In this document: positions 49,210 to 60,125 of the stretch, piece after piece | Position numbering within the stretch: the first letter of the stretch is position 1 | How the letters are laid out: the number at the start of each line of letters is the position of its first letter | Source: Antitrichia curtipendula | Lineage: Eukaryota > Streptophyta > Bryopsida > Hypnales > Leucodontaceae | Direction: 5' to 3' | Assembly (NCBI GenBank): GCA_951230915.1 | Contig: OX579641.1 | Location: 19,942,254 to 20,006,253, forward strand | DNA length: 64,000 nucleotides | Notes under the pieces: generated by a model | What the model was told of the DNA's origin: nothing | The model's input: the letters and a program-made list of their open reading frames with translations, nothing else | Database searches by the model: none | Made by a program: the position numbers and the translations under genes

Positions 49210-51547
49210 CCGGTCCTATAGGACCAAAGTTCTTCTTTGGTCCCTCACTTTTTACTGATTTTGTTCAAAATATGTCAAGATTTTAATGTAGGGGAATGAT
49301 TTAATGAAGAGAGGCATTCTCTGTCATTAAAAAATTGACAGGAATTTGCAATGTGGATGAATGAACTTTTGATTGTGAGGGAAAACTGATTAGAATTGCA
49401 CTTGAACCCTGACTCTGTTTTGGGAACCTTGCTTGAATTATACAATACCCAAAAAGAAATATACACACTTTTCAATTTACACTTCTGAGATAAAAGTCAA
49501 TGTATGTTTCTTTCCAGGTATTGCATAAGAAAATTGTTGGTTATGTTTTACGTAATTTGTAGTGTATAGTTGGAATATTACATTGAGTTGTCTTGATATT
49601 GAAGTTTGGGATGGGGGGCAGAAATGTCACCTAGAAAATTAGTATTACCTCAAAATTTTATTTTTGTAGAAATTGGTACCATGCAATAATATTTCATTCT
49701 ACACTAATTCAAAATAAAATAGTTGAGTGGAATGTGTTAGTTTGTTTCTACGGTTTCACTAAGAATCTTACATATGTTAATTAATTTAATGATTTAGGAG
49801 TTTTTAGAAGAAGAAAAAAATTAAAACATTCTAGTGTTCCAAAAATACATGGTAAGATGTGTTGGAATCCTTTTTCAATTGCCAACAAGAAATTAAAGTA
49901 TTTTAACAATTGGAACCATTCTCAAATGCTCATGTGGATGCTTTCAAGACAATCATTGTACATATTTGAAGCTATAGAAGCAAAATCAATTTTGGCTTGA
50001 CAAAAATTAAAGTAAAATCTTAATCTTGCAAGTTTTTCTTGCATTTTTATCTTGAATTTATTTAGAACCTTGCACAAAATTATAAAACATCAAGTGATCA
50101 AGTTAGTTACATTGCTAAAGAATACACAAAATTCATTTACATATTTAGATGTTTTATGTAGTTCCTACAATAAACTCTTGAAAAATGCTCATTATCCACC
50201 CATTGAGTTTTTGCTTTCTTATGGATTAAAAAAAAAATCTAGAATATTATCCAGTGTTGGAAGTTGAAAATTCAATATACAAATAAACAACAAAAGTTTG
50301 GAATCAAATAAGGTAAGAGCACCCATACTCAACACAAATAGTATTTGACATATTCATTATTACTAACTACAAATTATTTTTATTGAATATTATTAGCAAG
50401 TGAAAGATGATTCCAACTTTAACACACTTTAGCTTGCATTATTTGGATGTTGAATTTTCAACTTCCAACACTAGATAATATATGAATTTTACAAATATCA
50501 AATATATGCAATTAGAAATGAGAGCCTAGATTTTTGACCAAATTGCTAGGAAACTACAATATAAAAATTTAGATATTAATGACACAAGATGTATACAATT
50601 AGAAATGAGAGCCTAGATTTTTGATACAATCTTTGAAAATTCATATTACCTCACCATTTAGACCATTTTAAAGCACAATCTCTCACAAACAAAACATATC
50701 TCTTACATGCAATAATCCTTGACACTTATTTAACAAAATCCTAACACACAAGGTAGAGAGTTTAGGGCTTAGGTGAATGTGATTGCTTTTGATAAAAGTA
50801 GAACAACATAAATTATAAGAACAACTTGGATGGCTGCCTAACATATTTTAGTTATATTTCAAAATTGATTGATTATATATATATAACTTTTTGGATTGCC
50901 TAGCAATTTTTTTCACTTTAATTAATTATTAGGTAGAAAGTTGTCTAAGCTACTAGGAAGTTGCAGTATTGCTTTTGGGTTCAATTGTAGGTGTAACATT
51001 TAATTTTGAATAGACAAGTGATGATTATGGATGCACATACTTGGGCTTGTAGGCATTATTTCATCCAACTAACTTCTCATTCATCCAATGTAACACTTAA
51101 ATCTTGAAAAGACGACCTTTTTTAATGCTCAATTTCATGAAATTGCGGTAAATGATATTTTTGTTCAAAGATATAAGCAAAAATGTGCCAAAATTTGAAA
51201 ATGGATTGAAGCATTAAGGGGTTAAGAACGTGTTGATAGAGCTTGGATTTTGATATTGTTGATAGATGACAAGGCTTAGATCCACTTTATCCCTTGAAGA
51301 AGGGGGTTTGTTTTGGAAAGACATTGTCAACAATTGTAGTTTTTTTGTACTAGTGATTGTGCAAATCATCCCTTTGGTTATCATATGAATTATTTGTTTA
51401 AAAAATTGCAAAAGCACTCATTAGAGGTCAAACTATTGTAGAAGATCTTCCCATTTTACAAAAAAATTCCAAAGATTAATAGTTGCAACTCTGTCCTACT
51501 ATAAGGATTCTTTTATCATCCATCTGACAAAAAACATCCACATTGGT
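49210..51547. repeat. AT-rich spacer with a hairpin element and a direct repeat
   Basis: A 30-bp inverted repeat (29 of 30 bases) lies at 50246-50275 and 50451-50480, bounding a 235-bp foldback element. A 29-bp direct repeat (CAATTAGAAATGAGAGCCTA continuing GATTTTTGA) occurs near 50509 and 50596. No gene was recognised in the rest. Confidence 0.65.
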
Positions 51548-52465
51548 CCCTAAGGAACACCATCCATGTGGTGTAACATCTCAACCATACAATCTTGTAG
51601 TATGTGTGTTGTAGATGACATGAATCAACTTTGGAATCATTTGGCCACATAGATTGCAAGATTCTAGTGTTTTAGTGTTGAAAAAGGATGCTAAATTTTC
51701 CTAAGTATACATTTGGAGGTGAAATTCGATTTCTAAACCTATTCAAATGAAAAAACTTTAAACTATAAAGTGCTTCAAAACCAACATACACACACATTGG
51801 TGAAAGAAAATATCATTCAATTGATTCATTGGATCTTGCGAAATGGCTTAGGAAATGTAAAAGAATAGCAAATAAAAAAAGGGTGCAAAAAACATGTCTA
51901 AACCTCCTTCTACTAAAATACTTCTGTCATTCATAATGTCTTGGATTGACATGAAATTTTCACCACAAACTAGACTGGTATGCACAACTTTCCCAAAAGT
52001 TATTATTGGAAATGGACATTGTATGAAGAAGAAACAAGCCGCCAAAATTCACCATGATCCAAAAATTTCTTCTCATTGAACTTTGAATTGCTCCTTTACA
52101 TTCAAAACAACTTGGCTTGACATGAATATTTTACCACAATAACTATACTTCAAGGGTAACATAACCCAACAAATTTTATGGAAAACAAACATTGGATGAA
52201 GGAGATAAAAGTCCCTGAAGTTGCAGCCATCAAAATGCAATTTGTCATACTCAAATTGTGGTGAACTCAAATTAAACTGTGAACTTTGAATGGCTTCCAA
52301 AAATCAGTACATCTTACTGATCAATCTAAAATCTTTACCACACAAACTAGAAGAGAGAGCGCAGATTTCCCATCAAGTTTTATTAAATGCGGACATCGGA
52401 TGCATAAAGAATTGGACTTCCGGACTATGTGAGTACACTTTCGATCCCCTGGGGTCGCTTAGGGG
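51548..52465 (+). mobile_element. TTAA-flanked inverted-repeat element R2, copy 2
   Basis: It aligns end to end with copy 1 (TTGGCCACATAGATTGCAAG, TTTGGAGGTGAA, CTCCTTCTACTA and many more). The right end CGCTTAGGGG abuts TTAA at 52466-52469; the left end (TCCCTAAGGAAC) has drifted and its TTAA is no longer visible. Non-coding. Confidence 0.75.
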
Positions 52466-52469
52466 TTAA

Positions 52470-53020
52470 GCATCAAGATCAGAAATTATCAAACTAATGA
52501 GCATGTACTGTACAGACGACCAACTTGCAAAGATGTGCAATGTGAAATACGCTGAACCCCAGGACTTCAGTAGCCAAGTCCAGTTCCAGCACTATGACCA
52601 AATCAATCATTTCGCCATGAACATGACGCACGAAAACAACACCGTAAAGTTACTGACCAGATCTAAGCATTCAGTCTCGCTACCCCTAGTACGAAGATTC
52701 TTTCAAGAAGGGCAAGAATACAGAAACTTGATTGCCGGTACAAGGTCAATCACAAACAATCAGGCTAATGGATTTGTAGCTTTGTAAACTACCGTAGTAC
52801 GGAGTAAAAGTCAGACGATTGAGACGATGTCTTTCCCCATGATTAATCGACATACTAATACAGCAATCAGAATGAACTAGGTTTTAAATAGACTCCCTTG
52901 GAAATGGCCACCCCGCTTTTTAATTTGTGAAGTGCATTCTGCCCAACAAGTGCTGACGTACAGATCCCTATATCGTCTCCATAAGGTGAATTGAATCTTA
53001 CTTGACAAACAGCCTTGGGC
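52470..53020 (-). other. Presumed 3' UTR and downstream of the fructosamine-kinase gene
   Basis: The DNA is GC-richer than the adjacent repeat. A 96-codon plus-strand frame at 52497-52787 has no recognisable family and lies antisense to the presumed 3' UTR; it is not called. Confidence 0.4.
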
Positions 53021-56014
53021 TTAGCGAGCAACTGCGAGATAGCTATCTATTATTGAAGTACAGGAGCCACGATATCCGGATCCGAAAAGGTTGTAATGAT
53101 TGAGGTAGTGGTACAATTTGTACAGCTCTGTTCGCTGCTCAAATCCAGGTTGTTTCGGCATAACCTGTAATGCAGGCAAGTACATGACAACAGTATATAT
53201 CTGCATACTTTCAATAGAAATCAACAAAAATCTGGAGGCTTCTGTAATTTCCATCCTGAACAAGAGATGAGATGACTGCAAGAATGGACTACAACATTTC
53301 TATCTAGCCCATATATACTGAGAAAAAGCAGCTTGGTTTGCACCTTGAAGTATGCGTCATAGAAAGCAGGTCCAAATCCTGCGCACCATGACATGCCAAA
53401 CTCCGCTTCATTGTGTCCATCTGCTCATACAGAGAGGAAAATTAGCTTCTCGATTTACACGCCATAAAAAGAGATCCATTGCGTCTCCTGCAAAACTAAA
53501 TTGGTAGAAAATTTAGTACGAGCATCAGTTGAATAAGAAGTCCAAGAGAGTTTACACTCACAATAACATGCAGGATCGAGTATAACAGGCGTTCCGATTG
53601 AATTCGTAGTAAAATTACCGCTCCAGAGGTCACCATGTAACAAACATGGCTTCACAGTTTCCAGGTCCTTCAGCAAGATGGGAAGCCTTTCCAGAAGCCG
53701 TTGCCCTGTCGATGCCCAAAGATATCACTCTAAGCGATCCTTACTAGTGGAGAAACAAATTACCCAGAGAGTATCCACGTTAATGTCAAAACGTTTCTTG
53801 TTCACTAGACAAAGAATTACATAAGCTGGGTATAGTAAGCCATGTCACCTTTTGCATAGAGATCATGGTCGCTATATTGCTCTTTAATAAGCTGCAGCTG
53901 AAATCCAAGCCGGTGGTCACGGAAGAAGGTAATCCAGTCTCTGGTCCAAGGATTCTTTTGTGGTGTGCTGGCCATCAACGAACCCCATCAGCTCACCCCA
54001 GTCCCCCAAAGGATTGAAACAGCAGACGACTGTGGAGCTTAACCCACAAAGGGACCCAAATTGTGTCCCATGATTTTCTTTACCAGACAGTATCGAGTAG
54101 GTCAGATTGGGACTTTCTTAAACTTCGTTAATTTTCTCGCCAATGCATGCAATGTCTTCGTTAATTCTGGTAATAAAAAGTTAGTCACATCGGAGTTAAA
54201 CTTTTCACAATATGATCAATCGAACTGATCACCTAAAAACCAAGAATCCTTGAAGTGAAAATCAGGGGTTAAGTGAAAATGCATAATTGTGAAATATTTT
54301 TCCATGATACGTCTATAAAGAGTGTGAGATATGTATACACGCAGACCTGCCAATCGTGTTATCTACAACAAATCCAAAACCCTTTTCTGATGAACTCGTC
54401 TTGTGCATCTCTGCCAGCAATCTACCGAGCTCTGCCTGCGCCCAAACCATACCATCAGCAACTTGGGTCATCATCACAAATTACAAACCAACGTGACTGT
54501 CAGACATATGATATAAAAAAAAATGCTCACACACCCAGAGCGGTCCAAACGTACCTGATTTCCTCTAGATGAACCCATTTCAATGAATTCCATGATGATG
54601 AACGACCCTTTTGAATGAGATGACAATCGACCAACCTACACAAACCGACATGGCTTAAGGTAGAGATACAAAAACCATTAGGGACGAGATTCCGGCTCCG
54701 TCACTGACACCTGTTACCAACAGAAACTCATCTCATCCAATACACTCTGTTGACATTGAATTAGTAAGTTTGGTGAAAGCATGACTTGGCTACATGTCAA
54801 TGGCCACAGATATTTGAATATAAATGGGGTTGACTACTGTCCCTTCAGTAGTATTCTAGAACCTTCCGATTTGAAGGATTGCACAAGAAATTCATGGTGA
54901 TAAAATTTAGTCTCGAGAGTTTAGCGCTTGCGCCAAATTGATCTCTCCAGTGAGCTCAATTGAGTGACCTCCCAATGAAAGCACACTCCAGCATATTGGA
55001 CAAATTGCTTAAAAGTGACGCAAATAGTGTGCTCTACCTAACTGTCAGGAATAACTTGTCACCCTTGACCAACACTCAACACTCAACACAGTTTTAAGCT
55101 AATCCATTCACACGTGCAATAGAATGCTTACTTTTAGTGGCTTTGGAACGCGAATTGTGCCTGTGGCATGCATGGCATCCAATCCGGCCGCTTCAGCTTC
55201 AAACATAGCTGGGCCTGTATCCCTGCGCCAATCAGCCTTCTCCAATGACAATCATCATTAACCACATGGACTCACCAATTTCAAACTCCGAGTAAGCCCA
55301 CAGCTGCAGTGCTACCGGTAAAGAATATTCTCGTCTTCACAATTTTCCGATTGCGTTCAATTCGATTTTGTTTTAGAAGACTCTGTTCATAAGCTATAAG
55401 TATACACACAAAGATTGAAGGACGACAAATAAACGGTCAAATTATTACTGAATTGGAAACCAAATACGGGAATATTCCGATTTCCGGTAACACTGCCGCC
55501 GCTGTATAAATTTGTCCATGCTCCATCCAACTCGGGACACTCTGTAACTCAGACAACAACACGACACCGATAGCTTAACGTCTGGCTTTACCTGCTCATT
55601 TTGACGAAGAAGGAACCGGCGTCGGTGTCGTAGCGATTGGCAGTGCTGAAGGATCCCCCTCCCACCGGCGACGAGCGAAGGATCTTCGTAGCACGTCCCT
55701 CACTCAAGATCCAATCGAGTATCGGATCACTCTCCGCCACTGCAAAGGCTCCCGGCTTAGGTTATGGCATTCACGCCGACATGACAAAAAACGGACATCC
55801 TTACGATTCCAATTTGAAAATTTACAGAAATACGTTTTCAGTCCACAGAAAATGGCAAGGAAGGAGACGTACTGATTTTGAGGCGCAAGGCGGATGTGCG
55901 AGACGCAAAGGTGCGGGACGTATGGTTCACCACCACCGGTTTACAAGCCAAGAAAGGAGAGCGAGAGAAAGCGGTTGTTTGGTGACCAGAGAGCGAGCCA
56001 ACGACAGCCGCCAT
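53021..56014 (-). CDS. FN3K: Chloroplast-type fructosamine-3-kinase (protein deglycation kinase)
   Basis: Nine exons on the minus strand: 56014-55873, 55739-55592, 55222-55132, 54635-54555, 54435-54347, 53967-53849, 53705-53562, 53420-53344, 53164-53021; CDS 1035 nt, 344 aa. Residues 1-47 are rich in Ser, Thr, Ala and Arg and look like a chloroplast transit peptide. Kinase landmarks follow: glycine-rich loop [13 protein letters not shown] (72-84), ATP lysine Lys94 in FFVKMS, hinge [10 protein letters not shown], catalytic HGDLWSGN (247-254, Asp249) and metal-binding DPA (Asp267). The end is [10 protein letters not shown] to [11 protein letters not shown]. The enzyme phosphorylates ketosamine adducts on glycated proteins so that the sugar falls off; the plant form acts in plastids. 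Exon 1 joins exon 2 through a split ATG codon, so an internal start is also possible. The usual P-loop cysteine is serine (Ser77). Confidence 0.94.
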
Positions 56015-56632
56015 ACCTCACGCTCCCAGACTGATTCCTCGAATGCGAAAAATCACCTGCAAAATTCAAGAAATCAGGTGTGGCCAGGAACGGTAGAATT
56101 CAATCCAACCCTGAACCTTTACGAAAGCTCCATCGATCAAATCACGAAAGCAAGGAATTCGACCTGCGACTGTGAAAAGAAAGAGATCGACAGAATCCTT
56201 CGTGTCCGATGGAATTTGCGGAAAAAAAGGAATTGGAAAATAGAGAATGAATTGGCCATCCTACTGACCTATATACGTACGTTGCTAGAATTCAGAAGCA
56301 AATGAGGTTCCAGAATCCAAAATGCAGACATATAAACGAGCAATATTATCCAGGAATTCATGGAATGTCAGAAGAAGGAAAAAAAAGGTGTCGATTGCGC
56401 TTACAGACCCAGGAACTCTCGCCATAGCCGCAAGCGAGCGAAGCTCCGAAACTTGAAGAATGCAAAATCACAGAAAGTGAAGCTATCATCACCCTGTCCG
56501 AGCTAGTTCTCAGAAACTCACTGAACTAAATCCTTGTTTAAAATATCGAAGTTCATCAGATGAAGTGGCACCTTCTGAGCTGTGGCAGGCCCGCCACGTG
56601 GCGATAGCGGTACCGTTTGCACCGAACAATAA
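56015..56632. promoter_or_regulatory. Region between the fructosamine-kinase start and tRNA-Pro
   Basis: GC-moderate DNA, presumed 5' UTR and promoter of the minus-strand kinase gene. The long plus-strand frame 55637-56305 runs antisense through exons 1-2 and into this region; its basic, low-complexity composition argues against a gene. Confidence 0.4.
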
Positions 56633-56704
56633 GGGCACTTGGTCTAGTGGTATGATTCTCGCTTTGGGTGCGAGAGGTCGCGAGTTCGATTCTCGCAGTG
56701 CCCC
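56633..56704 (+). tRNA. tRNA-Pro, anticodon UGG
   Basis: The 72-nt sequence folds into a full cloverleaf. The acceptor stem pairs GGGCACT with AGTGCCC, discriminator C. The anticodon stem CTCGC/GCGAG encloses loop TTTGGGT with anticodon TGG (56665-56667). The T arm CGAG-TTCGATT-CTCG is intact. There is no intron and no encoded CCA, as in nuclear tRNA genes. A CAA trinucleotide lies just upstream (near 56626), a common plant tRNA start context. Confidence 0.97.
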
Positions 56705-56709
56705 CATAC

Positions 56710-56714
56710 TTTTT
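56710..56714 (+). terminator. RNA polymerase III terminator of tRNA-Pro
   Basis: A run of five T begins six bases after the mature 3' end, followed by a second T run near 56716-56719. Confidence 0.8.
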
Positions 56715-57157
56715 CTTTTCAGAAATCTGTTGTCGAAGCTTTATTATAATTTGGATTTCTTTTTGTTCGCTAGTTGCTCTATTTTTCTTCATGAAGCGTT
56801 GTTTTCAGGTCTCTTGTGAAACTTGCATGTTCTCGTGCCTTTGGTCCTTGGCCTTCTAATGTTTTTGGCACTTTGTATTCCATTTCTACTTTTTAATTCA
56901 TGTAAGAATTTAAAGGTACATTCATACCAAAGGGTATCATTTATATATTGAATTTTTATTTTTATAAGATTGATTATAAAAATAAAGATAAAATTATTTC
57001 TTTGCATTTAAATCACAAGCAAAATTTGTAGGTTTGAAGTTTTTAATTACATCCATATTAATATTGAATTTAAAATTTTCATCATATAATTGAATTTTTA
57101 GAATTCTTAAACTTTTTTTATTTTAAACTTTATCAAATTCAAATAAAATTATTTTAA

Positions 57158-58355
57158 CCTCTTCAGTCCTATTGTCCTAATGAGAAATAAAATGGATTTT
57201 GTGTAAACTCAAATTTTGACATAATTTTTGGAATTTCTTTTTTACAGAAATCACATTAGCTTTATGGGAATATAATTTTTATTTCAATTAACTACCAGAA
57301 ACAAAAGTTATGCTACAATGAGCTCAAAATGGGGGAAACCATGCAAAAATAAATAAATTTAAGTTGAAATTATTATTCTTAATTTATTTTTCTCATAGAT
57401 TATATTTTTGTCTACATGGAAAAAAATTTATTCATTCTATTTGGATTAGTAATGTCAAAGTTATGGAGTTCATTGTTTTGTGGGCAATTGTAGAAATTCT
57501 TTGAAAAAATAATGTATCAGACTCGTTTTTGAACTCGATTTTTACAAATAAAACTTGTAGGATTAATTATGTTTACTAGAACAATCTCACTGTTGAGATT
57601 AATGTGTTTTGATTCCATCTTAGAGCTATTAACAATTTAGCTTTTCCTTCATTCTTACACCACCATCTACTTAATACAATAACACCTAAACATTTAGAGT
57701 AGTCTCCAAAATTCTTGATTTGAAAAAAAATCATTATAAAAAACTATTTTGAAGAATATTTTGGAATTGATAGACAAATGAATGTTGTAGATTTTGAATT
57801 TTAGATTCCATCCATACAATTAGATTCACTAATGCTATCACCAATATTTTTTTAATGAATTTTGAAAGAGAAATTTTAAAATTCCTTCAAAAATTGATTA
57901 CAAGAAAAATATTATCATTTTGGAGTAAAACTTGTTGGAATGGATTTGAAAGGAGGTTCTTTTGGCATAGTGATTTTTTGAAACTTTTGTTCAAGGGTTA
58001 ACAATATTTACAAGGAATAAAAATCAAGTGGATTTTTATAAAAAAAAAAATCCTAGACTTTCAATTCAAATCTTCAAAATATTTAGTGCAAAATTTTAAG
58101 TTAAAAAGATTCAAAGTCAAATAATTATGTCAAAATGCTCAAAATTTTGTTTTTTTTACTTTAAAAGCAAATATCTTGCAATCTACAAGGTGAAAGTTTC
58201 TAAAATTTCTTCCCCTCATTCTTATACTAGTTTAGTACAATATCTTGTGATTAGATATGCAAAAAACAATTAACATAATTTTTTCTCTTTGCAATAGAAA
58301 TGACAATTTTGAGTGGATTTTGCATGATGATAAAAGGACCTTGGGACTTTAGGAC
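57158..58355 (-). mobile_element. TTAA-flanked element family R1, copy C
   Basis: Read on the minus strand it begins GTCCTAAAGTCCCAAGG after TTAA (58356-58359) and runs to GGACTGAAGAGG next to TTAA (57154-57157). It aligns with copies A and B, for example TTGCATATCTAA, ATTGCAAGATATTTGC and TCCAAATAGAATGAA. It is about 1.2 kb, longer than copy A without its insertion. No transposase frame was seen. Confidence 0.7.
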
Positions 58356-58359
58356 TTAA

Positions 58360-59479
58360 TTAAAATTTAGGCTTAATTTTAGATAGATAAGCTAAAATTA
58401 TTATTTTTAAAATAAAATAAAAGATCAATATTTTTTATTATAAATATATTTATATTTATATTTTATAGCATTAGAAATTATACTTTCTACAAAATAGACA
58501 TTATAAATGCATGCAACTATTGGCATATCTTATAAGTGTTATTATATTAGTTAATCACAAATTTTTTTAATAAAAAGACTAGAGCTTTGTCTCTCTTTGC
58601 GCTACCTTCAATGCATAACTAAAGGTTTTAAACTTTCAAAACTTTAACTATGGTAATTTTTGTACAAACCAATATGTAACCCTTTAAAATATGGTTAACG
58701 ATACTAATTCTAGGAATGGCGTGATCCTTCTTTTGTCAATGATCTTTCATACATATTGATCCTCATCGTGGAAACGACATAAACCAATGTCTTTGACAAG
58801 ATCTAAAATGAAATGTTACAAATGTTGTATTTAAAATGGGACTACACAGTCAATGTAGTGTACTTTAGCTATGAAAATGTCCTTTTTTCAAATTTGAATC
58901 CAATTAATGAAATGAAGTTTTTCAAATTTAGTTTCTACTCCAATTTAGAATTTTTTTTTTTTTTTAAATTCAAAATTCAAGATCCACAAATTCCTATTAA
59001 ATGCTAGAAAATTCATGAAGAGCAAATTTATGAAGTTTGACAAAAATAAAATGAAATGCATGAATATCAAGAAATTAGAGCTACCTAATCAGCAAGAGAA
59101 AAATAAGATTGCATGCAGTGACACCAATCCACATTCTAAAAAGCTAAAAGAGAAATTGCAACTTAATCCTCACTCTCTCCCCCTTTTCACACAAAATTAA
59201 CACTACACTACATTCAAAATCTTCAAGCAACACCAAAAATCAAAACAAAATCTCATAATTATCATGCATTTTGTGCTTTAGATCTACCAATCCATTCAAA
59301 ATGTGATATGCACCATCATCAAAACTTATAACACTAACCAAGATTATTGTTTCATTGGCTGATAGAAAGGTAATAATAATATTCTCTTGATGTGCTGTTA
59401 TTAAATTTTTAAATTTTTTTTAAAATTCCATTGATAAGGATTATTTTTATATCTAATAATCTTTGTTACATTGAATTTT
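58360..59479. other. AT-rich spacer, no gene seen
   Basis: Short plus-strand frames (58813-59007, 59015-59200) are lysine- and phenylalanine-rich, as expected of AT-rich DNA, and have no domain. Confidence 0.55.
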
Positions 59480-60125
59480 ATTTTGGTTGATCATTGTCTT
59501 GTAGCATAATAGGTTTTCTCAGGGCCAATGGGAGGAAACCAACATTTTACCCTTGATGTATAGATCAGTGGACTTGTTTAGATTTTAGAAGAAATAAATT
59601 CATTGATAGGAATTCATTATGTGTGGAAAGGACGTAGTTGCACCAAAATTCAATTTTGTTGATCACTGTCTTGTAGCATTGCAAGTTCTCTTGGAGGCAA
59701 TGGGGGTACTTGCACTTCTGTCTTGATGTGTTGGTAATCATACTTGTTAAGATTTTGGAAGAAAATATTTGGTTGATTGGGATTACTTTTGTAAGGAATG
59801 AGCTTAGTTACTCCAAATTGTTGATTAGTTGATCATTGTCCTCTTGTGGAACCTCCTAGGGGAATCCAAGTCTTCCGTCTTGATTTGATGGTAGTTTGAT
59901 TTATCACTACCGTCTTGTTGTTTGGGACCTCTTGGTGTTGAGATGAGGATTGAGCACTTGCCGTCCTAATTTGCTACTTGTTGAACTCCTTTAGATTTTA
60001 AGAAAAAAAACTGGTGATTGGGATTGTTTTGAAATGGAATGAACTTGTTCCATTGAGATTTAGATTTTAATGATCACTCCCTTCTTGTTGCTTGGGACCT
60101 CTTGGTGCCGAGGGGGAGCCCCTAG
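59480..60125 (+). repeat. Degenerate tandem array, about four units of 170-230 bp
   Basis: Units begin near 59492, 59659, 59836 and 60068 with GATCA(T/C)TGTC or GATCACTCCC followed by CTTGT(A/T)GC. Each carries a later TTTTGGAAGAA- or TTTTAAGAAA-like word and TTGATTGGGATTA. The last two share TTGGGACCTCTTGGTG. Confidence 0.7.

Noticed and set aside
52497..52787. 96-codon plus-strand open frame
   Set aside because: No recognisable family; lies at the edge of a repeat and antisense to the presumed 3' UTR of the kinase gene.
54607..54635. Acceptor at 54607 for fructosamine-kinase exon 4
   Set aside because: It would leave a phase mismatch with exon 3; the acceptor giving a start at 54635 restores phase and the expected VG...SFIIMEF sequence.
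55637..56305. 222-codon plus-strand open frame
   Set aside because: It runs antisense through exons 1-2 of the fructosamine-kinase gene and is Arg/Ser-rich without a domain; the opposite strand carries a convincing gene.
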